DNA of 64,000 bases, taken from positions 36,826-100,825 of the forward strand of contig JOGW01000024.1 in NCBI GenBank assembly GCA_000721375.1. Direction: 5' to 3'. Origin of the DNA: Streptomyces sp. NRRL B-3428. GTDB taxonomy: Bacteria > Actinomycetota > Actinomycetes > Streptomycetales > Streptomycetaceae. Position 1 is the stretch's first letter. Every line of letters starts with the position of its first letter. Made by a program: the position numbers and the translations under genes. Shown one piece after another: positions 49,929 to 58,739 of this stretch. Below the pieces are notes generated by a model. The model was not told the DNA's origin, searched no databases, and worked only from the letters and a program-made list of their open reading frames with translations.

Positions 49929-49968
49929 GCTGTTGTGAAGAGGCGGGGGCTGTCGTGAAGAGGCGGGG
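49929..49968. repeat. 20-bp tandem repeat between helD and the sigma gene
   Basis: Two adjacent 20-bp copies beginning GCTGT(T/C)GTGAAG and ending GGCGGGG. They occupy most of the gap and lie directly upstream of the sigma gene's -10 box. Confidence 0.8.
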
Positions 49969-49982
49969 GCGTAGCCTCGGGA

Positions 49983-50960
49983 GTGGATATGTTGGCTGTG
50001 GAGGGGTGGGTCTCGGGGATGGCCGGCGCGGGGGTCAAAAGCAGGGAGCGGGCAGAGGAGTTCGAGGAGCTGCGACCGCTGCTCTTCTCCATCTCGTATC
50101 GGATCCTCGGCAGCGTCAGCGAGGCGGAGGACGCGATCCAGGAGACGTGGCTGCGCTACGAGACGAGCACGACCCGACCCGATTCGCTCAAGTCCTTTCT
50201 CTCCACGGTGATCACCCGGATCTCCATCGACGTCCTGCGTTCGGCGCGGGTGCGGCGTGAGGAGTACGTGGGGGACTGGCTGCCCGAGCCGCTCTTGAAC
50301 GATCCGTACGAAGACCCGGCGCGGGCCGCCGAGTTGGCGGACTCGGTCTCCGTCGCGGCGCTGCTGCTCCTTGAGCGGCTCAGTCCGCTCGAGCGTGCGG
50401 TGTTCGTGCTCCGTGAGGTGTTCGGGTTCGGCTATCCCGAGGTGGCGGAGGCGGTCGGCCGCACCGAGGCGGCCTGCCGGCAGCTGTCGGCGCGGGCACG
50501 CAAGCACATGGAGGAGGGGCGGCCCCGGTTCGACGCGGACCGCAAGGAGCGCGAGGAGCTGGCGGCCCGCTTCTTCGCGGCGCTGCGCGAGGGAAGCGTC
50601 GAGAGTCTGCAGGAACTGCTCGCCGCCGATGTGCAGATGGTCGGCGACGGGGGCGGCAAGGCGCCGCAGCTCGCGCGGCACATCATCGGTGTCGACAAGG
50701 TGGCGCGGCTCATCGCCGGTGCGTTCCCGCCGATCTTCTCGATCGGCACCGTCGTGGACGCCCAGGAGATCAACGGGCAGCCGGGCGCGCTGTTCCGCGA
50801 CCGCGACGGACGGGTGGTCGTCGCGATCACGCTCGATGTCGTGGACGGGCATATCGCGGCGATCCGCTCGATGATCAACCCCGACAAGCTGGGGCATCTG
50901 GGTGAGGTGGGGGATGCGTGGGCGATGAAGGAGGAGTGGAGCCGGGTGCGTAAGGCCTGA
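49983..50960 (+). CDS. ECF41-type sigma factor (SigJ-like)
   Basis: A 325-residue extracytoplasmic-function sigma factor with a C-terminal SnoaL-like domain. Region 2 is LLFSISYRILGSVSEAEDAI with QETWLRY, region 4 is LSPLERAVFVLREVFGFGYP with VGRTEAACRQLSARARKH. The ECF41 hallmarks are both present: WLPEPL in the linker (~residue 99) and DGGGK in the C-terminal domain (~221). In this group the fused domain modulates sigma activity instead of an anti-sigma factor. The usual neighbouring COE-type oxidoreductase/decarboxylase gene is absent. GTG start; an internal ATG two codons on is possible. Confidence 0.92.
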   Translation: MDMLAVEGWVSGMAGAGVKSRERAEEFEELRPLLFSISYRILGSVSEAEDAIQETWLRYETSTTRPDSLKSFLSTVITRISIDVLRSARVRREEYVGDWLPEPLLNDPYEDPARAAELADSVSVAALLLLERLSPLERAVFVLREVFGFGYPEVAEAVGRTEAACRQLSARARKHMEEGRPRFDADRKEREELAARFFAALREGSVESLQELLAADVQMVGDGGGKAPQLARHIIGVDKVARLIAGAFPPIFSIGTVVDAQEINGQPGALFRDRDGRVVVAITLDVVDGHIAAIRSMINPDKLGHLGEVGDAWAMKEEWSRVRKA

Positions 50961-51096
50961 GCGGGCTCGTACCCGGCGTGCAACCGGCGGTGTGCGGGCG
51001 TGCAACCGGCCGTGTGCGCACTCTTGTTGGGGTTGGTCTGTACCTGCCATGCTGCCCGCGCCGCTTGGCTGCTCCCTCTTCCCCCGGAGGTCTCGC

Positions 51097-52206
51097 ATGC
51101 GCCGCCGCTCCTTCCCCGTACGCCACAGATTCCTTGCCGCCCTCGGGCTGCTGCCCGCGTTTGTGATCCCGAGTGCTCCGTCGCAGGCTGCCGAGATCGC
51201 GGCCGGTAACTCGCCGCAGGTCTACGGCGCTTGGCACTGCTCCGACGATGCGTGTACGTGGGGACGGGTGCGTACCGTCGCCGAGTTCGACTCGATGAAC
51301 CACTGGCTCATCGACCGCGGGGACGGCCGTCCCTCCGTGAACGTCGTGGTCCTCAGCTTCGTCGAACCCCAGAAACTCCTGCACCTCACCGACGACGCCA
51401 CGACGGTCGACGGGATCCCCAAGGGCATGACCTCGGAGATCGTGCAGTACTTCACCTCGCGCGGGGTGCGCGTGATGCTCTCGATCGGCGGCATCACGTA
51501 CACCGACGAATGGGACGCGGCCCTCACCGAGAACGCCACCCAACTCGGCCTGAACGCCGCCGCGGTGGCCTCGCGTCTCGGCGTCGGCATCGAGATCGAC
51601 TACGAGCAGAACACCGACCCGAACCTCCCCGCGCTCCAGGCCTTCATCGACGCCTACCGCTCGGTCCACCCGTACGACGCGAGCGGCAGCAAGCCGGCCG
51701 CGCGGCTCACCATCGACGTGGCGGCGGGCGACCGCTGGCTGATCGGCATCAACCGCAAGGCCACGGCCGACTGGCTGCGTACGGACAAGCCGGTGCTCGA
51801 CTACGCCAACGCGATGGTGCCCGCGCGCCAGCCGTCGCTGAGCGCGGCGACCGCGAACTGGCAGGAGCACGTGGACGGCAAACCGCAGTTCTCGCCGCCC
51901 GTACTGCCGCTCGCCCCCGCCAAGTTCACGGGCGGGCTGTACGTCGCGTACGGCCGCTCGCCGCTGCCCGAGTGCACCAACTTCGCCAACTCGTTGCAGA
52001 AATCCACGGGTTCGTACGTGCAGAACGTGGCCCCGAACGGCGCGGGCTCGTCCTCCGGCATGCTCGGCTACATGTTCTGGGCGGCCGAGAAGCCCTCGGA
52101 CCGTGGACTCGGCACCCAGCCGCCGAACACCTGCGAAGGGGGAGTGGGCGCGGGGGCGACGGCGTACTCGGTACCGGTGCCGATGCCGGCGCTGCGGCAG
52201 AACTGA
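51097..52206 (+). CDS. Secreted GH18-like (chitinase-type) protein
   Basis: A 369-residue exported protein with a signal peptide (RHRFLAALGLLPAFVIPSAP) and a GH18-like TIM barrel: VNVVVLSFVEPQ, the S-x-GG motif VMLSIGGITYTDEW, and a catalytic motif region GVGIEIDYEQN. Where GH18 enzymes have D-x-x-D-x-D-x-E, this reads V-G-I-E-I-D-Y-E: the last Asp and the catalytic Glu are kept, but the first two Asp are Val and Glu. Activity on chitin-like glycans is possible but uncertain. GGAGG lies 6 nt before the ATG. Confidence 0.82.
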   Translation: MRRRSFPVRHRFLAALGLLPAFVIPSAPSQAAEIAAGNSPQVYGAWHCSDDACTWGRVRTVAEFDSMNHWLIDRGDGRPSVNVVVLSFVEPQKLLHLTDDATTVDGIPKGMTSEIVQYFTSRGVRVMLSIGGITYTDEWDAALTENATQLGLNAAAVASRLGVGIEIDYEQNTDPNLPALQAFIDAYRSVHPYDASGSKPAARLTIDVAAGDRWLIGINRKATADWLRTDKPVLDYANAMVPARQPSLSAATANWQEHVDGKPQFSPPVLPLAPAKFTGGLYVAYGRSPLPECTNFANSLQKSTGSYVQNVAPNGAGSSSGMLGYMFWAAEKPSDRGLGTQPPNTCEGGVGAGATAYSVPVPMPALRQN

Positions 52207-52215
52207 GACCTGGCA

Positions 52216-52243
52216 GGGGGCGCCGCGGGTGCGCGGCGCCCCC
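52216..52243 (+). terminator. Terminator of the GH18-like gene
   Basis: A perfect 11-bp stem GGGGGCGCCGC / GCGGCGCCCCC with a 6-nt loop, followed by TTG, 9 nt after the stop. Confidence 0.8.
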
Positions 52244-52362
52244 TTGCCGTGCACCACGAGGTGGTTGGCGAGCGTCCGCACGTCGAAGGCGTCGCACGGC
52301 GATGGGGATCTCCCCATCGCGCGGCCTCTGTCGCCGGGCACGGTCCGCCGCGAGGTCCACTG

Positions 52363-52992
52363 TCAGCCGCGGTCGAGGCTCCGGGAGATGCGCTGCCCGA
52401 GCCTGGCCCGGCAGTCCGGCCATTCCGCCGCGGTGATCGAGAAGATGGCCGAGTCGCGCAGGAGGCCGTCCTCGCCAGGGGCCCACGACCGGGACCAGTT
52501 CCGCAGTACGCCTTCGAAGCGAGCGCCCACCCCTTCGATCGCAGCCCGGCAGCGGGTGTTCCGCGCGTCCGTCTTCAGATCGACACGTGCTGCTCCCCAG
52601 TTCTCGAACGCGTGCCTGAACAGCAAGTACTTGGCCTCGGTGTTCACCCCGGTACCTTGAGCCGACGCCGCGAGCCAGGTGAAGCCGACCTCGATCGCGC
52701 ACAGCCCCTCTCCGGTGGGCCACAGCCGCGGATCCCAGTAGGCCGTGGCCCCGACCGCCCGCCCTGACGCACGGTCCACCTGCGCGTACGGGGCGAGCTT
52801 CCCGGCGGCGGCGCGGGCGAGTTGGGCATCGATGTATCCCTCGACCTCGGCGGCCGTCGGCACCCACGTGAAACCGTACGAGCCGCGGTCCTCCTCCGCC
52901 GCCGCGGCCAGCTCCTTTGCATGACGACGCCCCAGCGGCTCCAGACGCACGCGTACGCCTTCCAGCACCGGCCCCTCAAGCACGAAGCCCAT
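52363..52992 (-). CDS. GNAT acetyltransferase, RimJ/RimL-like
   Basis: A 209-residue N-acetyltransferase: [20 protein letters not shown] at the start, [40 protein letters not shown] (CoA region, with the usual RG-x-G replaced by QGTG), [20 protein letters not shown] and [20 protein letters not shown]. The fold and E-V-G-(Y/F)-T-W-L motif match the RimL family acting on protein N-termini or small amines. An in-frame GTG three bases upstream is possible. Confidence 0.83.
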   Translation of the reverse strand: MGFVLEGPVLEGVRVRLEPLGRRHAKELAAAAEEDRGSYGFTWVPTAAEVEGYIDAQLARAAAGKLAPYAQVDRASGRAVGATAYWDPRLWPTGEGLCAIEVGFTWLAASAQGTGVNTEAKYLLFRHAFENWGAARVDLKTDARNTRCRAAIEGVGARFEGVLRNWSRSWAPGEDGLLRDSAIFSITAAEWPDCRARLGQRISRSLDRG

Positions 52993-53104
52993 CACTCACC
53001 ACTCCACTGTCGGCACGACTCGTCGGCTCTGCCCGCCCGTACGGAGGGCACGGTTGCAGGGCTGGGGCTTCGTGTCGCATGAATTACGGGCAGTGGTGTG
53101 CACC

Positions 53105-53132
53105 ACTATTGCAAGCATCTGCTTGCAATAGT
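53105..53132. promoter_or_regulatory. Perfect 12-bp palindrome upstream of the HTH-hbhA unit
   Basis: ACTATTGCAAGC-ATCT-GCTTGCAATAGT lies 27-54 nt before the HTH gene start. The size and symmetry fit autoregulation by the XRE-type protein encoded next to it. Confidence 0.75.
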
Positions 53133-53158
53133 TAGCAGAGGTGCGGCAGCATCAAGGC

Positions 53159-53572
53159 ATGGCATCGCTCAAGGTCGGCAATCTCGGTGAGTATCTGCGT
53201 GAGCAGCGGCGCAATGCGCAGCTGTCGCTCAGGCAGCTTGCCGATGCCGCCGGGGTGTCCAATCCGTATCTGAGTCAGATCGAGCGCGGGCTGCGCAAGC
53301 CGAGTGCCGAGATCCTGCAGCAGCTGGCCAAGGCGCTGCGGATCTCCGCCGAGACGCTGTACGTACAGGCCGGGATTCTCGACGAGCGCACGCGCGACGA
53401 GGTCGAGACGCGCGCCGCGATCATGGCGGACCCCTCGATCAACGAGGGGCAGAAGCAGGTGCTGCTGCAGATCTACGAGTCGTTCAGGAAAGAGAACGGG
53501 ACGGCTCCCGCCAGTGATCAGAACGACCGGGACACCGCCGATGACCAGGCCCGCACGGCCGACGGCGACTGA
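53159..53572 (+). CDS. XRE-family HTH regulator (Rv0474-like)
   Basis: A 137-residue regulator with an XRE helix-turn-helix (LGEYLREQRRNAQLSLRQLA, AGVSNPYLSQIERGLRKPSA, QLAKALRISAETLYVQAGIL). A C-terminal charged tail follows (TRDEVETRAAIMADPSINEG, QKQVLLQIYESFRKEN). It precedes the HbhA-like and DUF2516 genes in the same order I recall for mycobacterial Rv0474-Rv0475-Rv0476. A strong palindrome sits in its promoter. Confidence 0.9.
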   Translation: MASLKVGNLGEYLREQRRNAQLSLRQLADAAGVSNPYLSQIERGLRKPSAEILQQLAKALRISAETLYVQAGILDERTRDEVETRAAIMADPSINEGQKQVLLQIYESFRKENGTAPASDQNDRDTADDQARTADGD

Positions 53573-53609
53573 CGCCAGAACCCTCATACCTATCGGAGGT
53601 ACGTACGCC

Positions 53610-54221
53610 ATGGCCCTCACCGACGACATCCGCAAGGCCGTCACCGACCCCAAGCCCCTCTACTTCGCCGCCGGCACCGCGGACCTCGTGGTCCAGCAGG
53701 CCAAGCGTGTTCCCGAGCTGATCGAGAAGGTGCAGGCCGAGGCGCCCGAGCGCTTCGAGGCCGTACGCGGCACCGACCCGAAGGCCGTACAGGAGAAGGC
53801 GGCCGCCCGCGCCAAGGAGGTGCAGGAGGTCGTCCAGGCCAAGGTGACCGAGGTGTTCGGCAACTTCGACACCGATCTGAAGAAGCTCGGCGAGAGCGCC
53901 CAGGACTTCGCGCTGCGCAGCGTCGGCGTGGCCGCCGAGTACGCGGTCAAGGCCCGTGAGAAGTACGACGAGGTCGCCGAGCGCGGCGAGCAGGCCGTGA
54001 AGACCTGGCGCGGCGAGGTCGCCGAGGAGATCGAAGAGCTGGCCATCGCCGTCGAGGGAGACGGCAAGGGCGAGGGCGAGCCCGTGACCGAGGCGAAGTC
54101 CGAGCCGGCCCCGGCCGCCGAGCCCGCCGAGGCCAAGACCGCCGCCGCCAAGAAGCCGGCCGCCAAGAAGGCTCCGGCCCGTAAGACCGCCGCGAAGAAG
54201 ACCACGCCGCCCGCCAAGTAG
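53610..54221 (+). CDS. Heparin-binding hemagglutinin-like protein (HbhA-like)
   Basis: A 203-residue protein with the HbhA layout. A long coiled coil (PLYFAAGTADLVVQQAKRVP, AQEKAAARAKEVQEVVQAKV-type repeats) is followed by a Lys/Ala/Pro-rich C-terminal tail with repeated PAKK/AAKK units, the part that binds heparin in mycobacteria. In soil Streptomyces an adhesin role is unlikely; membrane or nucleoid association, or storage-lipid binding, has been proposed for such proteins. GGAGGT lies 10 nt before the ATG. No signal peptide. Confidence 0.88.
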   Translation: MALTDDIRKAVTDPKPLYFAAGTADLVVQQAKRVPELIEKVQAEAPERFEAVRGTDPKAVQEKAAARAKEVQEVVQAKVTEVFGNFDTDLKKLGESAQDFALRSVGVAAEYAVKAREKYDEVAERGEQAVKTWRGEVAEEIEELAIAVEGDGKGEGEPVTEAKSEPAPAAEPAEAKTAAAKKPAAKKAPARKTAAKKTTPPAK

Positions 54222-54249
54222 GGCGAGCGAGCAGTTCTACGGCAGGACC

Positions 54250-54278
54250 GGCCCGGGCACGATCGGAGTGCCCGGGCC
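54250..54278 (+). terminator. Hairpin between hbhA-like and DUF2516 genes
   Basis: An 11-bp perfect stem GGCCCGGGCAC / GTGCCCGGGCC with a 7-nt loop, followed by GTTCT. It could be a partial terminator within the unit. Confidence 0.6.
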
Positions 54279-54345
54279 GTTCTCCGGGTACGGTGGCCGC
54301 AGAACCCCGAACGATGAGTGGCCCGACAAACAGGTGGTGGACGAA

Positions 54346-54681
54346 GTGCTGATGCAGGGTTTCGCCGGCTTCATGTGGCTGCTCTTCACGGCGATGACGG
54401 TGCTTGCCGTGGTCGCGCTGGTGATGGCCGTGATGGCCCGCGAGGACGCGTACCGCGCCGCGAGCAAGCAGACCAAGAACTTCTGGATGATCATCCTCGG
54501 TATCGCGGTTCTGGTGAACCTGCTGGTGCCGATGCTGTTCCTGCAGATCGCGGGCCTGATCGCCACGATCGTGTTCTTCGTCGACGTACGCCCGGCGCTC
54601 CAGCAGGTCACGGGCGGCCGCGGCCGTCGCGGCGGGAGCAGCAGCGACGGCCCCTACGGTCCGTACAACGGCGGCAGGTGA
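54346..54681 (+). CDS. DUF2516 membrane protein
   Basis: A 111-residue protein with membrane segments GFAGFMWLLFTAMTVLAVVA, WMIILGIAVLVNLLVPMLF and LQIAGLIATIVFFVD. A conserved charged start to loop 1 (AREDAYRAASKQTKNFW) and the DVRPALQQV end match DUF2516. It follows the HbhA-like gene as in mycobacteria (Rv0476). The GTG that begins VLMQG is preceded by a weak site (GGTGG); the ATG two codons on is equally possible. Confidence 0.85.
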   Translation: MLMQGFAGFMWLLFTAMTVLAVVALVMAVMAREDAYRAASKQTKNFWMIILGIAVLVNLLVPMLFLQIAGLIATIVFFVDVRPALQQVTGGRGRRGGSSSDGPYGPYNGGR

Positions 54682-54699
54682 CCGAGCGGGGTCGGCCCC

Positions 54700-56085
54700 T
54701 CAGCGCCCGCCCCGCTCCAGCAACACCACCGCCACGTCGTCCGTCAGCTCCCCGCCGTTGAGGTCGCGGACCTCGTTGACCGCGGCCTGCAGCAGACCGT
54801 CGCCGCTCAGGCCCTCGCCGAGCTGGCGGCGGATCATCGCCACCATGCCGTCCTGGCCGAGACGACGCCGGCTGCCGGATTCCACCCGGCCCTCGATCAG
54901 GCCGTCCGTGTAGAGCATCAGGCTCCACGCACCCCCGAGCTCCACCTGCTGGCGCGGCCACCGGGCGCGCGGCAGCAGTCCGAGCGCGGGGCCGCTGTTC
55001 TCGTACGGGAGGAGCTCGGCGAGCGAGCCCGAGCGGGCGATCAGCGGCGACGGGTGGCCGGCCAGGCACAGGCCCGCGCGGCGGCCGTCGGGGGAGATGT
55101 CGACCGTGCAGAGCGTCGCGAAGATCTCGTCGTCCGGGCGCTCGTGCTCGAGGACCTGCTGCAGCGTCGAGAGCAGCTCGTCGCCGCACAGGCCCGCGAA
55201 GGTCAACGCGCGCCAGGCGATCCGGAGTTGCACGCCGAGTGCGGCCTCGTCGGGGCCGTGGCCGCAGACATCGCCGATCATCGCGTGCACCGTGCCGTCG
55301 GGCGTCCGTACGGCGTCGTAGAAGTCCCCGCCGAGCAGTGCCCGGGAGCGGCCCGGGCGGTAGCGCGCGGCGAAGCGCAGAGGGGAGCCGTCGAGCAGCG
55401 GGGTGGGCAGCAGACCGCGCTCCAGGCGGGCGTTCTCCTGGGCGCGCAGCCGTGACTCGGTGAGCTGGCGCTGGGCCATGTCGGCCCGCTTGCGCTCCAC
55501 GGCGTAGCGGATCGCCCGCGTCAGGACGCGGGTGTCCAGCTCGTCGCGGAACAGATAGTCCTGCGCACCCACCCGTACCGCCTCGGTGGCCCGCTCGATG
55601 TCGCCGCTCGCCGTGAGCGCGAGCACCGCGTGCTTGGGCGCGAGGCGCAGCACGTGCTTCAGCGTGCCCAGCTCTTCCTCGGCGCCCGTGCGGCCGAGGG
55701 AGGACGGTGCGGGCAGGGCGAGGTCGAGCAGGATGCAGTGCACGTCGTCGGTGAGCAGCCGCTCGGCCTCGGTGAGGTTCCGGGCCGTACGGATCTTGAT
55801 GCGCTTGCCCGCCGCGTCGAGCAGCGCGGGCAGGCTCAGCGTCTGCGCCGGATCGTCCTCGATCACGAGCAGCGTGAGGTTGCCGCCGCCGTTCTCGGTG
55901 GCAGCGGCTGTGGCAGCGGCTGTGGCAGCGACGGCGGCAGCGGCTGTGGCTGTGGCAGGGGTGACAGCGGCGTCGGCGGGGTGCGCCGGCAGGGTCTGGG
56001 CACCGGGCGCGGGCGCCGGTGCGTGCTGAGCCTGACCACCTTCCACGGCCGGGACTGCTCTCTGCCGCGGTATGGGTACGGGCAT
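54700..56085 (-). CDS. Receiver-PP2C serine phosphatase (RsbU/SpoIIE-like)
   Basis: A 461-residue response-regulator phosphatase. An Ala-rich, low-complexity N-terminus (~65 residues, a short DNA repeat) precedes a receiver domain (LLVIEDDPAQTL; phosphoacceptor Asp in ILLDLALP). The conserved switch Lys is replaced by Arg (DYLFRDELD). A coiled coil and a PP2C phosphatase follow (LGGDFYDAVRTPDG, GDVCGHGPDEAALG, LAGHPSPLI, LMLYTDGLIEGR, GGELTDDVAVVLLE), with the metal-binding Asp residues kept. Such proteins dephosphorylate anti-sigma antagonists. The target is not in this window. Confidence 0.92.
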   Translation of the reverse strand: MPVPIPRQRAVPAVEGGQAQHAPAPAPGAQTLPAHPADAAVTPATATAAAAVAATAAATAAATENGGGNLTLLVIEDDPAQTLSLPALLDAAGKRIKIRTARNLTEAERLLTDDVHCILLDLALPAPSSLGRTGAEEELGTLKHVLRLAPKHAVLALTASGDIERATEAVRVGAQDYLFRDELDTRVLTRAIRYAVERKRADMAQRQLTESRLRAQENARLERGLLPTPLLDGSPLRFAARYRPGRSRALLGGDFYDAVRTPDGTVHAMIGDVCGHGPDEAALGVQLRIAWRALTFAGLCGDELLSTLQQVLEHERPDDEIFATLCTVDISPDGRRAGLCLAGHPSPLIARSGSLAELLPYENSGPALGLLPRARWPRQQVELGGAWSLMLYTDGLIEGRVESGSRRRLGQDGMVAMIRRQLGEGLSGDGLLQAAVNEVRDLNGGELTDDVAVVLLERGGR

Positions 56086-56412
56086 CCTTGTGTCTTCCTT
56101 CCCTCCCCCCGAGGGCGCGGTGGAACGACACCTAGTCGAAACGACGTTCCACCGACGGGGACCTTAGCGGTAGCCGACACTCGTTTGGAATGCCGATCGG
56201 CAAAGAGCCGCTGTCATATGCCGCGTCCCACCTTGCAATTGGGCACGCAACGCCTCCAACCGGGATGACGAACATCACGCCGCCCAGGTTGCCCAGGTGG
56301 CCCACCTCACGTGACCCGCCTCACTCCGTCCGGGCACGGGCGGGGACGCTGCGCCCTGTACATACGCCCCGAACCGGACAGTCGGCGGTACTCCAGGTCC
56401 CCCGGCCGGCCC
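56086..56412. other. Intergenic region upstream of the PP2C gene
   Basis: No gene is supported in these ~330 bp. The part next to the phosphatase start holds a 10-bp inverted repeat (see the operator entry). The rest is GC-rich without a clear RNA structure, apart from a direct GCCCAGGTTGCCCAGGTGG repeat-like stretch. Confidence 0.4.
56118..56154. promoter_or_regulatory. Inverted repeat in the PP2C gene promoter
   Basis: CGGTGGAACG and CGTTCCACCG form perfect 10-bp arms around a 17-nt spacer. It lies 33 bp upstream of the phosphatase start and could be a regulator site or a leader hairpin. Confidence 0.5.
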
Positions 56413-57495
56413 TTACTTGTCCGGGCGGACGATTCCGAGTATCGGCATCGAACCGGCTCCGGCGAGCGTCACATTGCGTCCCGGGCGTGGGGCGTGCACG
56501 ATCGCGCCGTCGCCGATGTACATGCCCACATGGCTGGCGTCGGAGTTGTAGATGATCAAGTCGCCGGGGCGCATGTCGCGTACCGCGATCCGTGGCAGCT
56601 GGCGCCACTGCTCCTGTGAGGTGCGCGGAATGGGGCGCCCGGCCGCCGCCCAGGCCTGCGAGGTGAGTCCCGAGCAGTCGTACGAGCCGGGGCCCTCGGC
56701 GCCCCACACGTACGGTTTGCCTATCTGCTTGGTCGCGAAGGCCACGGCCCTCGCGCCCTTGGCCGAGGCATTGCTCTTGATGTCGTCGAGCACCCCGGTG
56801 CTCAGCCAGGCGGTCTGGGCCGCCATCTCGGCGTCCTGTTCCATCTGGAGAAGCCGGGCGCGCTCCTCCTTCTCCAGCTGCTTCTCGAGCTTCTGCGCCT
56901 TCTTGATCTTCGATTCGATCTTCTTCTTGCGGTTGGCCTGGTCCTTGGTGTGCTGGTCGAGCTCCACCCAGTACCGGCCGGCATCCTCCGCGTAGAGGCG
57001 CAAGTCGTCCTCGGCGGTGGCCAGTTCACCGAGCATCTTGGTCGTCGCGTGCTGGCCCTGGCGTATCCGCTGGGCGCCGTCGAGGAACTCCTGCGGATCA
57101 TCGCTGAGCACCAGCTGCGCCTGCGGCGGCACCCCGCCGCTGCGGTACTGCGCACGGGCCGCCGCGCCCGCCCGGTCCTTCAGCTCGTCCCGCTCGATCT
57201 GCAGGTCCTGGATCTTGTTGGCGAGCTTCACGATCTGGTCGGACTGCTTCTTGGCCTCTTCCTCCGCCGCGTTGTACGCGTCCGTCGCGACCGCCGCCTC
57301 GTGGTAGAGGTCGTCGAGCTCCTCGCGTACCTCCTGCAGATTGCGGCCCTTGGGCTCCGGCTCGTCGGGCCGCGCGGGCGCCGCCGAGAGCGGTCCCGCC
57401 ACGGGTGCGGCCATCGCGCTGCCGGGCGCGCTGAGCAGACTCAGGGCGCAGACCAGCGCCACGGCCGCGATGGTCGAGGTTCGCCTGCAGGTCAC
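56413..57495 (-). CDS. Secreted NlpC/P60 peptidoglycan endopeptidase
   Basis: A 360-residue exported cell-wall hydrolase. A signal peptide (VALVCALSLLSAPGSAMAAP) is followed by two coiled-coil stretches (VREELDDLYHEAAVATDAYN, KKIESKIKKAQKLEKQLEKE) and a C-terminal NlpC/P60 domain. The catalytic Cys is in SYDCSGLTSQAW, and the His residues are in SDASHVGMYIG and IVHAPRPG. It resembles RipA/RpfB-type D,L-endopeptidases. I start at GTG (VTCRRTS) with GGGGG upstream; longer in-frame starts exist but disturb the signal peptide. Confidence 0.92.
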   Translation of the reverse strand: MTCRRTSTIAAVALVCALSLLSAPGSAMAAPVAGPLSAAPARPDEPEPKGRNLQEVREELDDLYHEAAVATDAYNAAEEEAKKQSDQIVKLANKIQDLQIERDELKDRAGAAARAQYRSGGVPPQAQLVLSDDPQEFLDGAQRIRQGQHATTKMLGELATAEDDLRLYAEDAGRYWVELDQHTKDQANRKKKIESKIKKAQKLEKQLEKEERARLLQMEQDAEMAAQTAWLSTGVLDDIKSNASAKGARAVAFATKQIGKPYVWGAEGPGSYDCSGLTSQAWAAAGRPIPRTSQEQWRQLPRIAVRDMRPGDLIIYNSDASHVGMYIGDGAIVHAPRPGRNVTLAGAGSMPILGIVRPDK

Positions 57496-57747
57496 GCCCG
57501 CCCCCAGATCTGATGGCCCGTCAGTAACTTTGTGAGACTTCGGGATGGTGCCATGCCTGCGCCGAATGCGACAGAGCCCCGTAGAACGCGAACCGACCAC
57601 ACGGTGACATCCGCCCCACCGCCGGACCAACTCCCATTCCCACCCGTCACTTCTGACGTATGACTACCGCGTCGCGTTCCCTCGGATGCGGATCGTCGCC
57701 CATGTGGTGGTTGGCAATGTCTGTGCGAATAGCACCACTTGGGGTGG

Positions 57748-58548
57748 TTATGCGGCAGGCGTACGAGGAGCAAGTGCCCCCCAGGCCAAAGTCACCTCGC
57801 CCTGCCGCCACCGCGAACTCCCGTCCACCACCGGCCAGTCCGCGCTCAGCTCCCGCACCGCACGCATCCACCGCTGCCGTGCCCCGTACGAGGCGTAGGG
57901 CGCCGCGGCCGCCCAGGCGCGGTCGAAGTCCCGCAGGAACGCGTGCACCGGCTCTCCCGGCACATTGCGGTGGATCAGCGCCTTCGGCAGCCGCTCGGCC
58001 AGATCGGACGGCCGATCTAGCGAGCCGAGCCGGGCGGCGAACGTCACCGTCCTCGGGCCCTCGGGCCCCAGCGCCACCCAGACATGCCGCCGCCCGATCT
58101 CGTCACAGGTCCCCTCGACGAGCAGCCCCTCGGGCGCGAGCCGCGCGCACAGCCGTTCCCAGACCTCGGCGACCTGCTCCTCGTCGTACTGCCGCAGCAC
58201 ATTGGCGGCCCGGATGAGCACAGGAGGCTGAGGGGCGGGCACCTCGAAGCCGCCGAGCCGGAAGGTCAGACCCTCCTCCTCGTACGGCTTCGCGCCCGCC
58301 ACCCGCGCCGGTTCGATCTCGACGCCCACCACCCGTATGCGGGGAGCGGCGGTCCGCAGCCGGTGCAGCAGCTCCACGGCGGTCCAGGGCGCGGCCCCGT
58401 ACCCGAGATCCACGGCCACCGGCGCCGCGGCGGCCCGCAGCGCGCGCCCGTGCCGGGCGGCGATCCAGCGGTCCATACGGCGCAGCCGGTTGGGGTTCGT
58501 GGTCCCGCGCGTCACGGTCCCGACGGGACGTGAGGGGGTGCGGGCCAT
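57748..58548 (-). CDS. Class I SAM-dependent methyltransferase
   Basis: A 266-residue methyltransferase-like protein. Motif I is [20 protein letters not shown], motif [16 protein letters not shown], and further motifs follow ([35 protein letters not shown]). The N-terminal [20 protein letters not shown] segment is conserved in actinobacterial homologues. A GATACT hexamer lies 7 nt before the ATG, suggesting a leaderless start. The gene is divergent from mshA. The substrate is unknown. Confidence 0.83.
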   Translation of the reverse strand: MARTPSRPVGTVTRGTTNPNRLRRMDRWIAARHGRALRAAAAPVAVDLGYGAAPWTAVELLHRLRTAAPRIRVVGVEIEPARVAGAKPYEEEGLTFRLGGFEVPAPQPPVLIRAANVLRQYDEEQVAEVWERLCARLAPEGLLVEGTCDEIGRRHVWVALGPEGPRTVTFAARLGSLDRPSDLAERLPKALIHRNVPGEPVHAFLRDFDRAWAAAAPYASYGARQRWMRAVRELSADWPVVDGSSRWRQGEVTLAWGALAPRTPAA

Positions 58549-58739
58549 GGGTACCAGTATCGGCCAGACGGCACGCCGCGCCGTCCGGCGGCCGCTGTCC
58601 GACACTGGAAGGCGGAATAGGAAGGGGTACCTCCGGTGTTCGGCAGGTTCGGAGGGCGGCTCCTGTCCTCCGTGAAAGCCCGCGAGGAGAGCACCCCACG
58701 CCCTCCTCGTCACCATGTCGTCAGAAGGAGGCCGCGCGC

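Noticed and set aside
57496..57747. Possible c-di-AMP (ydaO-type) riboswitch before the NlpC/P60 gene
   Set aside because: Such riboswitches often precede this gene type in Streptomyces, but the conserved purine-rich core and paired elements are not recognisable here.
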